Positions 8,701-16,642 of a stretch of 64,000 nt of DNA are shown here, piece by piece. Source of the DNA: an uncultured Collinsella sp. (GTDB lineage Bacteria > Actinomycetota > Coriobacteriia > Coriobacteriales > Coriobacteriaceae). The notes beneath the pieces were generated by a model. The model saw nothing but the letters and a program-made list of their open reading frames with translations, did no database searches and was not told the origin of the DNA. Numbering within the stretch: the first letter of the stretch is position 1; each line of letters begins with the position of its first letter. The position numbers were made by a program, and so were the translations under genes. The stretch is taken from positions 62,001 through 126,000 of the forward strand of contig UQTU01000003.1 of the NCBI GenBank assembly GCA_900544135.1, given 5' to 3'.

Positions 8701-9290
8701 AGTACGAGCAGCTCAAGCGCCGCGCCGATTACATCGAGGAGCAGCTGGCCGATCTGGAGAGCGCGCGCAAGGCGCTCACCAAGATCACCGTGGCTATCGA
8801 CCGTAAGATGCGCAAGGCGTTCCTGGTGACGTTTGAGAAGGTCGATGCGAACTTCCGCGAGATCTTCGCCATGCTCTTCCCGGGCGGTCAGGCTCATCTG
8901 GAGATGACCGATCCCGAGCATCCTGCCGAGACGGGTATCGAGGTCGTGGCGCAGCCGCGCGGCAAGCGCATCACCAAGATGATGCTCATGTCGGGCGGCG
9001 AGAAGAGCCTGACGGCGCTCGCCCTGCTCTTTGCTGTGTACCGCACGCGCACGGTGCCGTTCTATGTGCTGGACGAGGTCGAGGCGGCACTCGATGACGC
9101 CAACCTGTCCAAGCTCATCGGCGCACTCGACGTGTTGCGTTCCGATACGCAGCTCTTGGTTATCTCGCATCAGCGCCGTACTATGGAGGACGCTGACGTC
9201 CTCTACGGCGTCTCGATGCAAGCCGACGGCGTCAGTCGCGTCGTCTCGCAAAAACTCGATCGCGAAACCGGAAAGGTCGTGAATGCATAA
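5754..9290 (+). CDS. smc: Chromosome segregation protein SMC
   Basis: The core ATPase of the SMC–ScpAB condensin, 1178 aa. The N-terminal Walker A GPNGSGKSN is near residue 33. Two long Arg/Glu/Ala-rich coiled coils (~170–490 and ~670–1010) flank the hinge (~500–660, with a glycine-rich GGYYVVDDL segment). The C-terminal head has the ABC signature LMSGGEKSLTALALL and Walker B FYVLDEVEAALDD. The start is GTG after GCGAGGA. The stop overlaps the ftsY start (TAATG). rnc-smc-ftsY is a widely conserved operon. Confidence 0.97.
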   Translation: MYLKSLTLKGFKSFADRAHMTFEPGLTVIVGPNGSGKSNISDSILWVLGEQSAKQLRGQAMEDVIFSGSSARKPVGVAEVTLVLDNSDHMLPVDFDEVAITRRMYRSGESEYLINSSPCRLMDIQDILHDSGLGKDTHSIISQGKLDAILQSRPEERRALIEEAAGISKHKRRKERALKKIKSMDEHLTRARDINKEIARQLRPLERQVDRARKYKELSSRANELTQMLAVDELRSLQSQWNDLESRSKEGAAELELAQYRMGEKERELEKLQVMLEEKGLFVGDLGEQRRHMQDVVGRINSDMRLLEEKGHNMVSRLSDMRGQISSSEHQRRRVVEELEDARAQLEEVTGAHMQAQEDVDAAGPAAAELHERRVALDNQISQLTREQRDVQRVADNAALELAKVKDSLSNAEVEDNMYASRLEQIDEQLEEVTASLESRRNRAEELEGALEEARQAQADAREATEVARAALKDLRNRESEARNKLSEVRSELASQKKLDARMADSSPLVSRLVGALGDDVLGRLGDVLEAPRELEGLVEQLLAGDIDALLFDDAATLERAGRAALDQKKASGEALLVTRGVSGSTAAEGAAGTRLVDRLSVRAGYGPVVEALLGGYYVVDDLAAALAAPVVDGVTYVTPDGARVSCGGLVRVGLDAGEASGALERKRRIRELEGLEPDLAAVFEHVSDQVVEANVAVEEARAAEGDAAGEIARLEGERRSLLSEIGRLEQSANNAEVERVRISKRREQAAEAVRAARPRVDELTRSRDEARAQASDLGLQIAEANDELDRVRRDDSEAAGKLADAKVRLAQTSERLRSLKGRVPDLEHRLEGIDRRIRGTRQASRSLELLRLRVDPMHERYSALLERASDWAARLRDQASLEEADSASLKKTIEDAKAEVARAKERVDTASAAQNEFKVARGKLEVQVEAAIKAITADGTTVLEEALMLPAPTDRDAAERELNQLVRQINNLGPVNQVAMEEYEQLKRRADYIEEQLADLESARKALTKITVAIDRKMRKAFLVTFEKVDANFREIFAMLFPGGQAHLEMTDPEHPAETGIEVVAQPRGKRITKMMLMSGGEKSLTALALLFAVYRTRTVPFYVLDEVEAALDDANLSKLIGALDVLRSDTQLLVISHQRRTMEDADVLYGVSMQADGVSRVVSQKLDRETGKVVNA

Positions 9291-10207
9291 TGGGATTCTT
9301 CGATGCTCTCTCGCGCGGACTTGAGCGCAGCCGCGAGGCCCTCAACGAGGTCTTCTACTTTGGCGGCGAGGTCGACGAGGATTTTTGGGAGGACCTGGAG
9401 GACACCCTCGTCATGGGTGACATGGGCGCCGAGGTCGCTATCAAGGTCTCCGATGACCTGCGCGATGCCGCGGCCAAGAAGAACCTCAAGACCGCTCCGC
9501 AGCTTCGCCGTGCCCTGGCCGAGCAGCTCGAGCAGCACTTTGTGCCCATCGAGCGCGATCCGTTTTCCGATACGCCGAGCTGCGTGCTGTTTGTGGGCAT
9601 TAACGGTGCCGGCAAGACCACGACGGTCGGTAAGATCGCGAGCGCCATGGCCGCCCGCGGCAAGAACGTCGTGATCGGTTCGGCCGATACCTTCCGTGCT
9701 GCCGCTATCGAGCAGCTCGATGTGTGGGGCCAGCGCGCTGGCGTCCCCGTCATCAAGCGCGACCGCGGCTCCGACCCGGCAAGTGTTTGCTACGACGTGC
9801 TCGACGAGGCCGACAAGCGCGGCAGCGACCTGGTGCTTATCGATACCGCCGGCCGTCTGCACACGAGCCCTGAGCTCATGCGCGAGCTTGCCAAGGTGGT
9901 TAACGTGACGCGTAAGCGCGCCGCCAATATGGCCGCCGGCCCCATGCCCGTCTCAGTCGTGCTCGTGATCGATGCCGCCACCGGCCAGAACGGTCTGAAC
10001 CAGGCGCTCGAGTTTAACGAGGCGCTGGGCCTGGACGGTATTATCATGACGAAGCTCGACGGCACGGCAAAGGGCGGCATCGCCATGGCCGTGGCCGAGA
10101 AGCTCAAGCTCCCGATCCTGCGCGTCGGCGTGGGCGAGCAGGTCGATGACCTGCAGGAGTTCAATGCCAAAGATTTCTGCCGCGCCCTGGTGGGCGAGTC
10201 CAATTAA
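9290..10207 (+). CDS. ftsY: Signal recognition particle receptor FtsY
   Basis: A GTPase receptor that docks SRP–ribosome complexes at the membrane translocon. The 305 aa comprise only the NG domain: the long acidic A domain of E. coli FtsY is absent, as in many Gram-positives. The helical N domain covers ~1–90. G1 is GINGAGKTTT near residue 103, followed by DTFRAAA, G3 DTAGRL and G4 TKLDGTAKGG. It is translationally coupled to smc by a one-base overlap and followed 10 bases later by its partner ffh. Confidence 0.97.
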   Translation: MGFFDALSRGLERSREALNEVFYFGGEVDEDFWEDLEDTLVMGDMGAEVAIKVSDDLRDAAAKKNLKTAPQLRRALAEQLEQHFVPIERDPFSDTPSCVLFVGINGAGKTTTVGKIASAMAARGKNVVIGSADTFRAAAIEQLDVWGQRAGVPVIKRDRGSDPASVCYDVLDEADKRGSDLVLIDTAGRLHTSPELMRELAKVVNVTRKRAANMAAGPMPVSVVLVIDAATGQNGLNQALEFNEALGLDGIIMTKLDGTAKGGIAMAVAEKLKLPILRVGVGEQVDDLQEFNAKDFCRALVGESN

Positions 10208-10217
10208 GGAGTGACTA

Positions 10218-11693
10218 GTGTTTGATTCCCTGAGCGATCGCCTCAACGACACATTTGACCGCCTGCGCGGCAAGGGCAAGCTGACCGAGGCCGATATTAC
10301 TTCGGCCATGCGCGATATTCGCATGGCGCTGCTCGAGGCCGACGTTAACTTTAAGGTCGTCAAGGAGTTCGTCGCCAAGACCAAGGAGCGCTGCATGACC
10401 GCCGAGGTCATGGAGTCGCTGTCGCCGGCGCAAAACGTCGTCAAGATCGTGCTCGACGAGCTCACCGAGATGCTTGGCTCAACCGAGAGCAAGCTCGTCT
10501 TTAGCAATCGCATTCCCAATGTCATCATGCTCGTGGGCCTGCAGGGCTCCGGTAAGACCACGGCGGCCGTAAAGCTGGCCTACCTGCTCAAGAAGCAGGG
10601 CCGCTCACCGCTGCTCGCCGCGTGCGACGTCTACCGTCCCGCCGCTGCCGACCAGCTGGCCACGCTTGGCGGAGAGATTGGCGTGCCGGTCTTCCGTGGC
10701 GATGGCGAGCACCCGGTTGACATCGCCAAGGGCGCCATTCAGGAGGCCGTTGACCACCTGCGTGACGTGGTCATCGTCGATACCGCCGGTCGTTTGCAGA
10801 TCGACGAGCAGATGATGCAGGAGGCCGTGGACATCAAGAAGGCCGTCAAGCCCGATCAGGTGCTGATGGTCGTCGATGCCATGACCGGCCAGGACATCGT
10901 CAACGTCGTCTCGACCTTCGCCGAGCGCACCGACTTTGACGGCGTGATCATCTCCAAGCTCGACGGCGACGCCCGTGGCGGCGGCGCGCTTTCCGTGCGC
11001 CAGGTGACCGGCAAGCCCATCAAGTTTGTTAGCATGGGCGAGAAACCCGATTCGCTGGAGCCGTTCTATCCCGACCGCATGGCCAAGCGCATCTTGGGCA
11101 TGGGCGATGTTGTCGGCATCATCGAGAAGGCCCAGGAGGCAGCCGACGCCGAGCAGCTCGAGGCTGCCGAGCGCATGCTGCGCGAGGGCTTTACCATGAA
11201 CGACATGCTCGACCAGATGAAGGCCGTCAAGAAGATGGGCGGCATGAAGGGCATTCTGGGCATGCTCCCCGGTGGCCAGCGTGCGCTTAACCAGATGGGT
11301 GGCAACCTGGACGAAGGTATCTTCGATAAGAACGAGGCCATCATCATGTCGATGACCAAGGAGGAGCGCCTTCGCCCCTCCATCATCAACGGCCAGCGCC
11401 GTGCCCGCATCGCCAAGGGCGCCGGCGTGACCCCCACCGAGGTCAATAGCCTTATGAAGCAGTGGGGCGAGATGAACAAGATGATGGGCCGCATGCGCAC
11501 GATGGCCAATCAGGCACAGGCCGGCGGCAAGAAGGGCAAGAAGGGTAAGAAGGGCAAAAAGATGCGCATGCCCAATATTCCCGGTCTGGATGCCATGGGG
11601 CTGGGCGGCATGGGCGGCCTGGGAACGGGCGGCCCCAAGTCCGATATGGACCTGCTGCGCCAGATGGAAGCGCAGATGCGCAACAAGAAGTAA
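10218..11693 (+). CDS. ffh: Signal recognition particle protein Ffh
   Basis: The SRP GTPase that binds signal sequences and 4.5S RNA, 491 aa. It starts with GTG (FDSLSDRLNDTFDRLRG). G1 GLQGSGKTT is near residue 107, DVYRPAAADQL follows, then G3 DTAGRLQ and G4 SKLDGDARGG. The C-terminal M domain is methionine-rich. It ends in an unusually long Lys-Gly tract (repeats of GKK) and a Gly/Met-rich tail. GGAGTGACTA precedes the start. A strong terminator follows. Confidence 0.97.
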   Translation: MFDSLSDRLNDTFDRLRGKGKLTEADITSAMRDIRMALLEADVNFKVVKEFVAKTKERCMTAEVMESLSPAQNVVKIVLDELTEMLGSTESKLVFSNRIPNVIMLVGLQGSGKTTAAVKLAYLLKKQGRSPLLAACDVYRPAAADQLATLGGEIGVPVFRGDGEHPVDIAKGAIQEAVDHLRDVVIVDTAGRLQIDEQMMQEAVDIKKAVKPDQVLMVVDAMTGQDIVNVVSTFAERTDFDGVIISKLDGDARGGGALSVRQVTGKPIKFVSMGEKPDSLEPFYPDRMAKRILGMGDVVGIIEKAQEAADAEQLEAAERMLREGFTMNDMLDQMKAVKKMGGMKGILGMLPGGQRALNQMGGNLDEGIFDKNEAIIMSMTKEERLRPSIINGQRRARIAKGAGVTPTEVNSLMKQWGEMNKMMGRMRTMANQAQAGGKKGKKGKKGKKMRMPNIPGLDAMGLGGMGGLGTGGPKSDMDLLRQMEAQMRNKK

Positions 11694-11711
11694 CGACTAG
11701 TTGAGTCGTGT

Positions 11712-11760
11712 ATGGCGAAGGCCGCCTGGATGGTATTCCAGGCGGCCTTCGCCATTTGTT
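11712..11760 (+). terminator. Terminator after ffh
   Basis: A 19-bp perfect stem (11712–11730 with 11737–11755) and a six-base loop TGGTAT, followed by TTTGTT. It lies between ffh and the convergent DUF134–NifX gene and probably ends the long housekeeping transcript. Confidence 0.85.
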
Positions 11761-11809
11761 CGCTGGTTGTCGCACGCGTGGAAGCGCGTTCTCGACGAGG
11801 TGCTTGCCG

Positions 11810-12574
11810 CTAGTGGCAGCCGCAGCCTTCGTGCCCGTCATGGTCGTGGTGACCGTGGCAACCGCAGGACTCGCCATGCTCGTGGATGTGCTCGTGATCA
11901 TGTCCATGGCAGTCGCAGGTGGCCTCGCCGTTCTGTGCGAGCGTGCCGGCAATGAGGGCCTCGACGCAGGCATCGCAGCTGCCCTGGGCGCCCGCATAGA
12001 CCGTGATGCCGGCTTGGGCAAGCGCGTTGATAGCGCCGCCGCCGATACCGCCGCAAATGAGCGTGTCAACGCCACCGTTGGCAAGCAGGCCCGCCAAGGC
12101 GCCGTGGCCGGTGTCGCCGGTGCCTACGACCTGCTCGTTGAGCACCTTGCCATCCTGGATGTCGTAGATCTTGAACTGCTCGCTGCGGCCAAAGTGCATA
12201 AAGATGTTGCCGTTGTCGTACGTCGTTGCCACCCTCATGGTGTCGACCTCCTTTGCTGGCCATGCGGCCGTTGTCGTGGTGATGGGGGAGTATGCGATAT
12301 TGCCGCCCTCGATAACGAGCGCCCGTCCGTTGACCAGCGCATCGGCCACCTTGCGATGCGCGCGGCTGCAAATGGCCGCCACCGTTGCGCGGGCGATGCC
12401 CATCTGCTGGGCGACCGCCTCTTGGTTGAGACCCTCCAGGTCGCACAGGCGCAGCACCTCAAGCTCGTCGACGGTCATGTCGATGGCATCACCGCTGGCC
12501 AGGCCATCGGGGGTAAAGCCGCGGTATTCGGGGATGATCCCGACGCGGCGCAGTTTTTCGCGTCTTCCTGCCAT
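11810..12574 (-). CDS. DUF134 DNA-binding domain fused to a NifX/NifB-type iron-molybdenum cofactor-binding domain
   Basis: A 254-aa fusion. Residues ~1–100 are DUF134, a sigma-70-region-4-like helix-turn-helix (GLNQEAVAQQMGIARATVAAICSRAHRK). Residues ~115–220 are a dinitrogenase Fe-Mo cofactor family domain (MRVATTYDNGNIFMHFG…CGGIGGGAINAL). The last ~35 residues are a His/Cys-rich tail with repeated CxC and HxH groups, suited to metal binding. The start at 12574 (MAGRREKLRR) is the usual DUF134 N-terminus. These domains are usually separate neighbouring genes. A strong internal ribosome binding site sits before residue 113. No nitrogenase gene is in the window, so a metal or Fe-S related role is inferred. 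A TGACATATGTCA palindrome lies 15 bases upstream. Confidence 0.85.
   Translation of the reverse strand: MAGRREKLRRVGIIPEYRGFTPDGLASGDAIDMTVDELEVLRLCDLEGLNQEAVAQQMGIARATVAAICSRAHRKVADALVNGRALVIEGGNIAYSPITTTTAAWPAKEVDTMRVATTYDNGNIFMHFGRSEQFKIYDIQDGKVLNEQVVGTGDTGHGALAGLLANGGVDTLICGGIGGGAINALAQAGITVYAGAQGSCDACVEALIAGTLAQNGEATCDCHGHDHEHIHEHGESCGCHGHHDHDGHEGCGCH
12236..12254 (-). promoter_or_regulatory. Internal ribosome binding site and ATG inside the DUF134–NifX gene
   Basis: On the minus strand, AAAGGAGGT (12254–12246) is followed by seven bases and an in-frame ATG (12238–12236). This would start a free 142-aa NifX-like protein with the normal N-terminus MRVATTYDN. It is one of the best Shine-Dalgarno matches in the window, which points either to a second product or to a recent fusion of two genes. 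Confidence 0.65.
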
Positions 12575-12588
12575 GCACACTCCAAATC

Positions 12589-12600
12589 TGACATATGTCA
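12589..12600. promoter_or_regulatory. Palindromic operator candidate 1
   Basis: TGACATATGTCA is a perfect 12-bp palindrome, 15 bases upstream of the DUF134–NifX start. A near copy lies 53 bp away at 12642–12653, about five helical turns. The DUF134 helix-turn-helix protein itself is the obvious candidate to bind it. Confidence 0.6.
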
Positions 12601-12641
12601 ACAATAGAATAGCGAACGTGCGGATTTGCGCAAGGAATTTC

Positions 12642-12653
12642 TGGCATATGTCA
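12642..12653. promoter_or_regulatory. Palindromic operator candidate 2
   Basis: TGGCATATGTCA matches the first site at 11 of 12 positions and lies on the thyA side of the same divergent intergenic region. It is about 55 bases upstream of a TACAAT -10-like box (12709–12714) before thyA. Confidence 0.55.
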
Positions 12654-12740
12654 GAAAATGAGGGCTTATGTTTGGGCTGTGGGGCCGCGCGCGCCTGGGC
12701 TACAATAAATCTCGCTTATAGGCGACTGACAGGAGGGTCA

Positions 12741-13589
12741 ATGAGCAAAGCTGATCAACAGTTTGTAACCATGTGCCGCGATATCTTGGACCATGGCACC
12801 ACCACCGAGGGCCAAAAGGTCCGCCCGGTGTGGGAGGACGGCACCCCTGCCTATACCATTAAAAACTTTGGTGTCACGGCGCGCTATGATCTGCGCGAGG
12901 AGTTCCCCGCGCTCACCCTGCGTCGTACGGCGCTTAAGTCTGCCATGGACGAGATTCTGTGGATCTATCAAAAGAAGTCCAATAACGTGCATGACCTCAA
13001 CAGCCATATCTGGGATGAGTGGGCCGATGAGACCGGTTCCATCGGTAAAGCCTACGGCTATCAGATTGGTCAGAAGAGCCATTACGCCGAGGGCGACTTC
13101 GACCAGATGGACCGTGTACTGTACGACCTTAAGCACACGCCGTATAGTCGCCGCATTATGACCAATACGTACGTGTTTAGCGATCTGTCCGAGATGCACC
13201 TTTATCCATGCGCCTATAGCGTGACCTATAACGTGACGCAGCGTCCTCAGGACGACAAGCCGACGCTCAACATGATTCTCAACCAGCGCAGCCAGGACAT
13301 TTTGGCCGCGAACAACTGGAACGTGTGCCAGTACGCCATTTTGCTGATGATGGTCGCGCAGTCGGTCGATATGATTCCCGGTGAGCTGCTGCACGTGATC
13401 GCCGACGCCCATATCTATGATCGTCATGTCGATATCGTCCGCGAGCTTATCGAGCGTCCGCAGTTTGCGGCACCCAAGGTAACGCTCAACCCCGATGTGC
13501 ATGACTTCTATGCGTTTACGACCGATGACCTGATTGTCGAGGGCTATGAGCACGGCCCTCAGGTCAAGAACATCCCCATTGCGGTGTAG
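12741..13589 (+). CDS. thyA: Thymidylate synthase
   Basis: Makes dTMP from dUMP using methylene-tetrahydrofolate, releasing dihydrofolate. The protein has 282 aa. The active-site cysteine is in MHLYPCAYSV; the usual PCH reads PCA here. The dUMP-binding segment is QRSQDILAANNWNV, and the C-terminus PIAV closes on the active site. The ATG at 12741 follows AGGAGGG at 12731–12737; the longer open frame upstream lies in intergenic DNA and is rejected. folA follows directly, so the dihydrofolate produced is recycled by the next gene product. Confidence 0.95.
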   Translation: MSKADQQFVTMCRDILDHGTTTEGQKVRPVWEDGTPAYTIKNFGVTARYDLREEFPALTLRRTALKSAMDEILWIYQKKSNNVHDLNSHIWDEWADETGSIGKAYGYQIGQKSHYAEGDFDQMDRVLYDLKHTPYSRRIMTNTYVFSDLSEMHLYPCAYSVTYNVTQRPQDDKPTLNMILNQRSQDILAANNWNVCQYAILLMMVAQSVDMIPGELLHVIADAHIYDRHVDIVRELIERPQFAAPKVTLNPDVHDFYAFTTDDLIVEGYEHGPQVKNIPIAV

Positions 13590-14117
13590 GTGACGCGCAT
13601 GACGTGTAAGCTTTCTGCCATCGTCGCCGTGTGTGACGACTGGGGTATTGGCTGCGAGGGCGATATGGTGGTGTCCAATCGCGCCGATATGCGCCATTTT
13701 GTGGCCTGCACCAAGGGCTGCCCGGTTATCATGGGACGCAAGACGCTGCTGAGTTTTCCCGGCGGGCGTCCGCTCAAGAACCGCCGCAATATCGTGCTTA
13801 CGCGCGATATAGGCTTTACCCGCGAGGGCGTCGACGTGGTGCATAGCGTTGACGAAGCGCTCGCTGCGGTTGCCGATGAGCCCGTTGCCTGGGTGATCGG
13901 TGGCGGCGATGTCTATCGGCAGTTTTTGCCGTACTGCGTGGAGGCCGAGGTCACTCATAACCACTGCGTCCATCCCGTGGACACGTACTTTCCCGACTTG
14001 GACGCCGATCCCGCGTGGGAGATTGCGCAGCGTAGCGAGGTCGCGACGATTGCCGCCGGTGAGGGTGACGAGGGCGTCGATTATGAGTTCGTGACGTATC
14101 ATCGCGTTGAGGCGTAA
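13590..14117 (+). CDS. folA: Dihydrofolate reductase
   Basis: Reduces dihydrofolate to tetrahydrofolate with NADPH, 175 aa. Motifs in order are WGIGCEGDMVV (substrate loop), MGRKTLLSFPGGRPLKNR (NADPH-binding, family GRxTxxS…PLPxR), and VIGGGDVYRQFLP. The start could be GTG at 13590 or ATG at 13599; both give the same core. It abuts the thyA stop, so the two form an operon. Confidence 0.94.
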   Translation: MTRMTCKLSAIVAVCDDWGIGCEGDMVVSNRADMRHFVACTKGCPVIMGRKTLLSFPGGRPLKNRRNIVLTRDIGFTREGVDVVHSVDEALAAVADEPVAWVIGGGDVYRQFLPYCVEAEVTHNHCVHPVDTYFPDLDADPAWEIAQRSEVATIAAGEGDEGVDYEFVTYHRVEA

Positions 14118-14161
14118 ATCGTCTGGCGTGAACGGTATCATCGGGTTGATTGAATGCATGG

Positions 14162-14180
14162 GGCGGCGCTTAGCGTCGCC
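14162..14180. terminator. Small hairpin after folA
   Basis: GGCGGCGC / GCGTCGCC form an 8-bp stem with one G·U pair and a TTA loop, followed by TCGTTTGG. The T-run is weak, so this is only a possible terminator between folA and the SpoU methyltransferase. Confidence 0.35.
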
Positions 14181-14226
14181 TCGTTTGGTATAGATGTGCT
14201 GTAAAGAAGGGTGCGGGCTGGCTGCT

Positions 14227-15141
14227 ATGACTGATGCCGTTGAGGTTCTGCGAATTGATTCGCTCGATGACGAGCGGCTCGATGCCTATGTGCGACTGAC
14301 CGAGCGTGAGCTTCGCTGCGTGCTGGAGCCGCAGAAGGGCATTTTTATCGCTGAGAGTGCCAAGGTCATCGAGCGTGCGGTTCGCGCCGGATATGAGCCG
14401 GTGAGCTTTCTTTTGGGCGAGCGCTGGCTCGACCAGATGATGCCGCTGTTTGACCAGCTTGTCGTGCGCGAGGGAGCGGGTCCGGTTCCCGTGTTCGTGG
14501 CCTCCATGGAGCTCATGGAGCAGTTGACGGGCTTTAACGTGACGCGTGGTGCGCTCGCGGCGTTCCGTCGCCCGCGTCAGATTCCGGTTGATGAGTTCTT
14601 GGGCGGTGTCGTCGAGGCGGCGGGGGATCGTCCGGTGCGTGTGTGCGTGCTTGAGGGTATTGTCGATCACACCAATGTTGGCGCTATTTTCCGCTCGGCT
14701 GCCGCATTGAACGTTGACGGTATTTTGGTCAGCCCGACGTGCTGCGACCCGCTGTATCGTCGCTCGGCCCGCGTGAGCATGGGCACCGTGTTTCAGGTGC
14801 CGTGGACGCGCATTGGCAGCGAGGCTCGTGTGTGGCCGCATGATGGTCTGAGCGCGTTGCACGATGCCGGTTTTTCGTGTGCCGCTATGGCGTTGACGGA
14901 CGATTCCGTATCGCTGGACGATCCCGTGCTGCAGGAGATTGGCCGCTTGGCAATCTTTATGGGTACCGAGGGTGCCGGCTTGGGCGCCAAGACCATTGCC
15001 GGCTGTGACCACGCGGTGCGCATTCCGATGGCGCACGGGGTCGATTCGCTTAACGTGGCCGCGGCGAGCGCCGTCGCCTTTTGGCAGCTGTGCCCGCACG
15101 TGAGCAATGAGTATCACTACCAGCCGGGTTTGTATCACTAG
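14227..15141 (+). CDS. SpoU/TrmH-family RNA 2'-O-methyltransferase
   Basis: A SPOUT-fold methyltransferase of 304 aa (315 if translation starts at the ATG at 14194). An N-terminal L30e-like RNA-binding domain (~1–110) is followed by the knotted SAM domain with DHTNVGAIFRSAAA (motif 1), LAIFMGTEGAGLG (motif 2) and IPMAHGVDSLNVAAA (motif 3). These three motifs make the family assignment secure. The target, 23S rRNA or tRNA, cannot be read from the sequence. The ATG at 14227 gives the usual compact N-terminus, but its ribosome binding site (GAAGGG, 14 bases away) is weak, so the start is uncertain. Confidence 0.88.
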   Translation: MTDAVEVLRIDSLDDERLDAYVRLTERELRCVLEPQKGIFIAESAKVIERAVRAGYEPVSFLLGERWLDQMMPLFDQLVVREGAGPVPVFVASMELMEQLTGFNVTRGALAAFRRPRQIPVDEFLGGVVEAAGDRPVRVCVLEGIVDHTNVGAIFRSAAALNVDGILVSPTCCDPLYRRSARVSMGTVFQVPWTRIGSEARVWPHDGLSALHDAGFSCAAMALTDDSVSLDDPVLQEIGRLAIFMGTEGAGLGAKTIAGCDHAVRIPMAHGVDSLNVAAASAVAFWQLCPHVSNEYHYQPGLYH

Positions 15142-15266
15142 GCAGATATTTCGCACCTGGCTCTGATTCGGGGTGTTTCGGTCGACGCCAGTCGGTGCTA
15201 AGCTGATATTGGCTTTGGTCTTAAATTGCCGTTTTGCTGTTTGACGTATGCGTGTGGGGAGGGCGT

Positions 15267-16616
15267 GTGGCTAAGAAATCTACGGCGATCGATGTAACGC
15301 AAGGTGTCATTTGGCAGCAATTGCTGTCGCTGTGCGTTCCCATCTTTTTTAGTTCGTTTTTTCAGCAGGCCTACACGCTTATCGGTACGTATATCGTCGG
15401 CCAGTTTGGCGGCAAGCTCGCGCTGGGTGGCATTCAAGCCACGATGGTGCTCACCGAGCTCTGCATTGGCTTTTGCGTTGGCGTCGGCGCCGGCTGCGCG
15501 GTCATTACCGGTCAGTATTTTGGCCAGCACGATGATGAACGACTGAGTCGTTCGGTTCACACGGCCATGACGCTCGCGCTGGTGGGCGGTATCGTCTTCT
15601 CCATTCTCGGCATAGTGTTCGTTGAGCCCATGCTGGTGCTTATGAACACGCCGCATGAACTATTGGCCGAGGGCGTGGCCTATGCTCGCTGTTATTTTGC
15701 CGCGATGGTTGCGGCACTGCTGCTAAATATGGGAACCGCACTGCTGCGTGCCGTGGGCGACACGCGCGGGCCCGCCGTGATCATTGCCTCTGGCTGCCTT
15801 GTTAACGTGGTGCTGGATATCATCTTTGTCGCTGTGTTGCATATGGAGGCGCTGGGCTGCGGCATCGCAGTGGCGCTGACCATTTGCTCCAATGCAACGA
15901 TGATCGTGTTGCGCATGATGCGCGCTCCGGGTGCATGGCGTCTTTCGCTGTCTAAGCTCGGTATCGATCGCGGTATTTGCAAGAGTATGATCTCGTGTGG
16001 TCTGCCACTCGGTTTTCAATCGGCTGCCTATTCGATCTCGAACGTGCTGATCCAGGTGTCGGTTAATTCGTTTGGCGCCGATGTCACGACTGCTTGGGGT
16101 CTATCTGGGCGCCTGGATGGCATTATCTGGATGGTGACCGAGGCGCTCGGCGTATCGATCACTACGTTCTCGGCGCAGAACTTTGGCGCGCGCAACTACG
16201 AGCGCATGCGCAAGGGCTACCATACGTCGCTCGTGCTGTCGTTTATGCTCATTGGTGGCCTGTCTGCCGTGCTGCTGGGGTTTTCGGGCCCGCTGTCGCG
16301 TTTGTTTGTCGACGATGCTTCGATTTCGGCGTACACCACGACTATCCTCCATTTCATTGCGCCGTTCTATGCGATCTTCTCGATTATCGAAAACGCGTCG
16401 GGTTCCATTCGCGGTGCCGGCGTGAGCTTGCAGCCCATGCTGCTCACCATCTTTGGCACTGTCGTGCTCAGGGTGATCTGGGTGTTTGCGATTATGCCGT
16501 TCGATCCGTCGCTTGAGCACCTGCTGCTTGTCTACCCCGTAACCTGGGTAATCACCGCAACCATGTTCATCGTCTACCATCACAGCGGAAACTGGCTCGG
16601 CCGCGCCACCGCCTAG
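15267..16616 (+). CDS. MATE-family multidrug/cation antiporter
   Basis: An integral membrane protein of 449 aa with two MatE repeats and about 12 hydrophobic helices. It begins GVIWQQLLSLCVPIFFSSFF and includes GTALLRAVGDTRGPA in the N-terminal half and ASGSIRGAGVSLQP in the matching place of the second half. MATE proteins export drugs or metabolites using Na+ or H+ gradients; the substrate here is unknown. GTG at 15267 is chosen because GGGGAGGG precedes it. Another MATE gene is at 40.5 kb, and the two are only distantly alike. Confidence 0.88.
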   Translation: MAKKSTAIDVTQGVIWQQLLSLCVPIFFSSFFQQAYTLIGTYIVGQFGGKLALGGIQATMVLTELCIGFCVGVGAGCAVITGQYFGQHDDERLSRSVHTAMTLALVGGIVFSILGIVFVEPMLVLMNTPHELLAEGVAYARCYFAAMVAALLLNMGTALLRAVGDTRGPAVIIASGCLVNVVLDIIFVAVLHMEALGCGIAVALTICSNATMIVLRMMRAPGAWRLSLSKLGIDRGICKSMISCGLPLGFQSAAYSISNVLIQVSVNSFGADVTTAWGLSGRLDGIIWMVTEALGVSITTFSAQNFGARNYERMRKGYHTSLVLSFMLIGGLSAVLLGFSGPLSRLFVDDASISAYTTTILHFIAPFYAIFSIIENASGSIRGAGVSLQPMLLTIFGTVVLRVIWVFAIMPFDPSLEHLLLVYPVTWVITATMFIVYHHSGNWLGRATA

Positions 16617-16642
16617 CCATTCGGGACGTCCCCAATGGCTAG
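16613..16642. repeat. Inverted repeat with GGGAC core after the MATE gene
   Basis: CTAGCCATT (16613–16621) and AATGGCTAG (16634–16642) flank CGGGACGTCCCC. The stop codon TAG of the MATE gene lies inside the left arm, and the TAG of the cobO remnant lies inside the right arm. It resembles the GGGGAC repeats at 29.7 and 42.05 kb. Confidence 0.6.

Noticed and set aside
5961..9251. 1096-residue open frame antisense to smc
   Set aside because: It is a mirror of the GC-rich, strongly biased smc codons, has a low-complexity Leu/Ala/Arg/His composition, no ribosome binding site and no recognisable domain.
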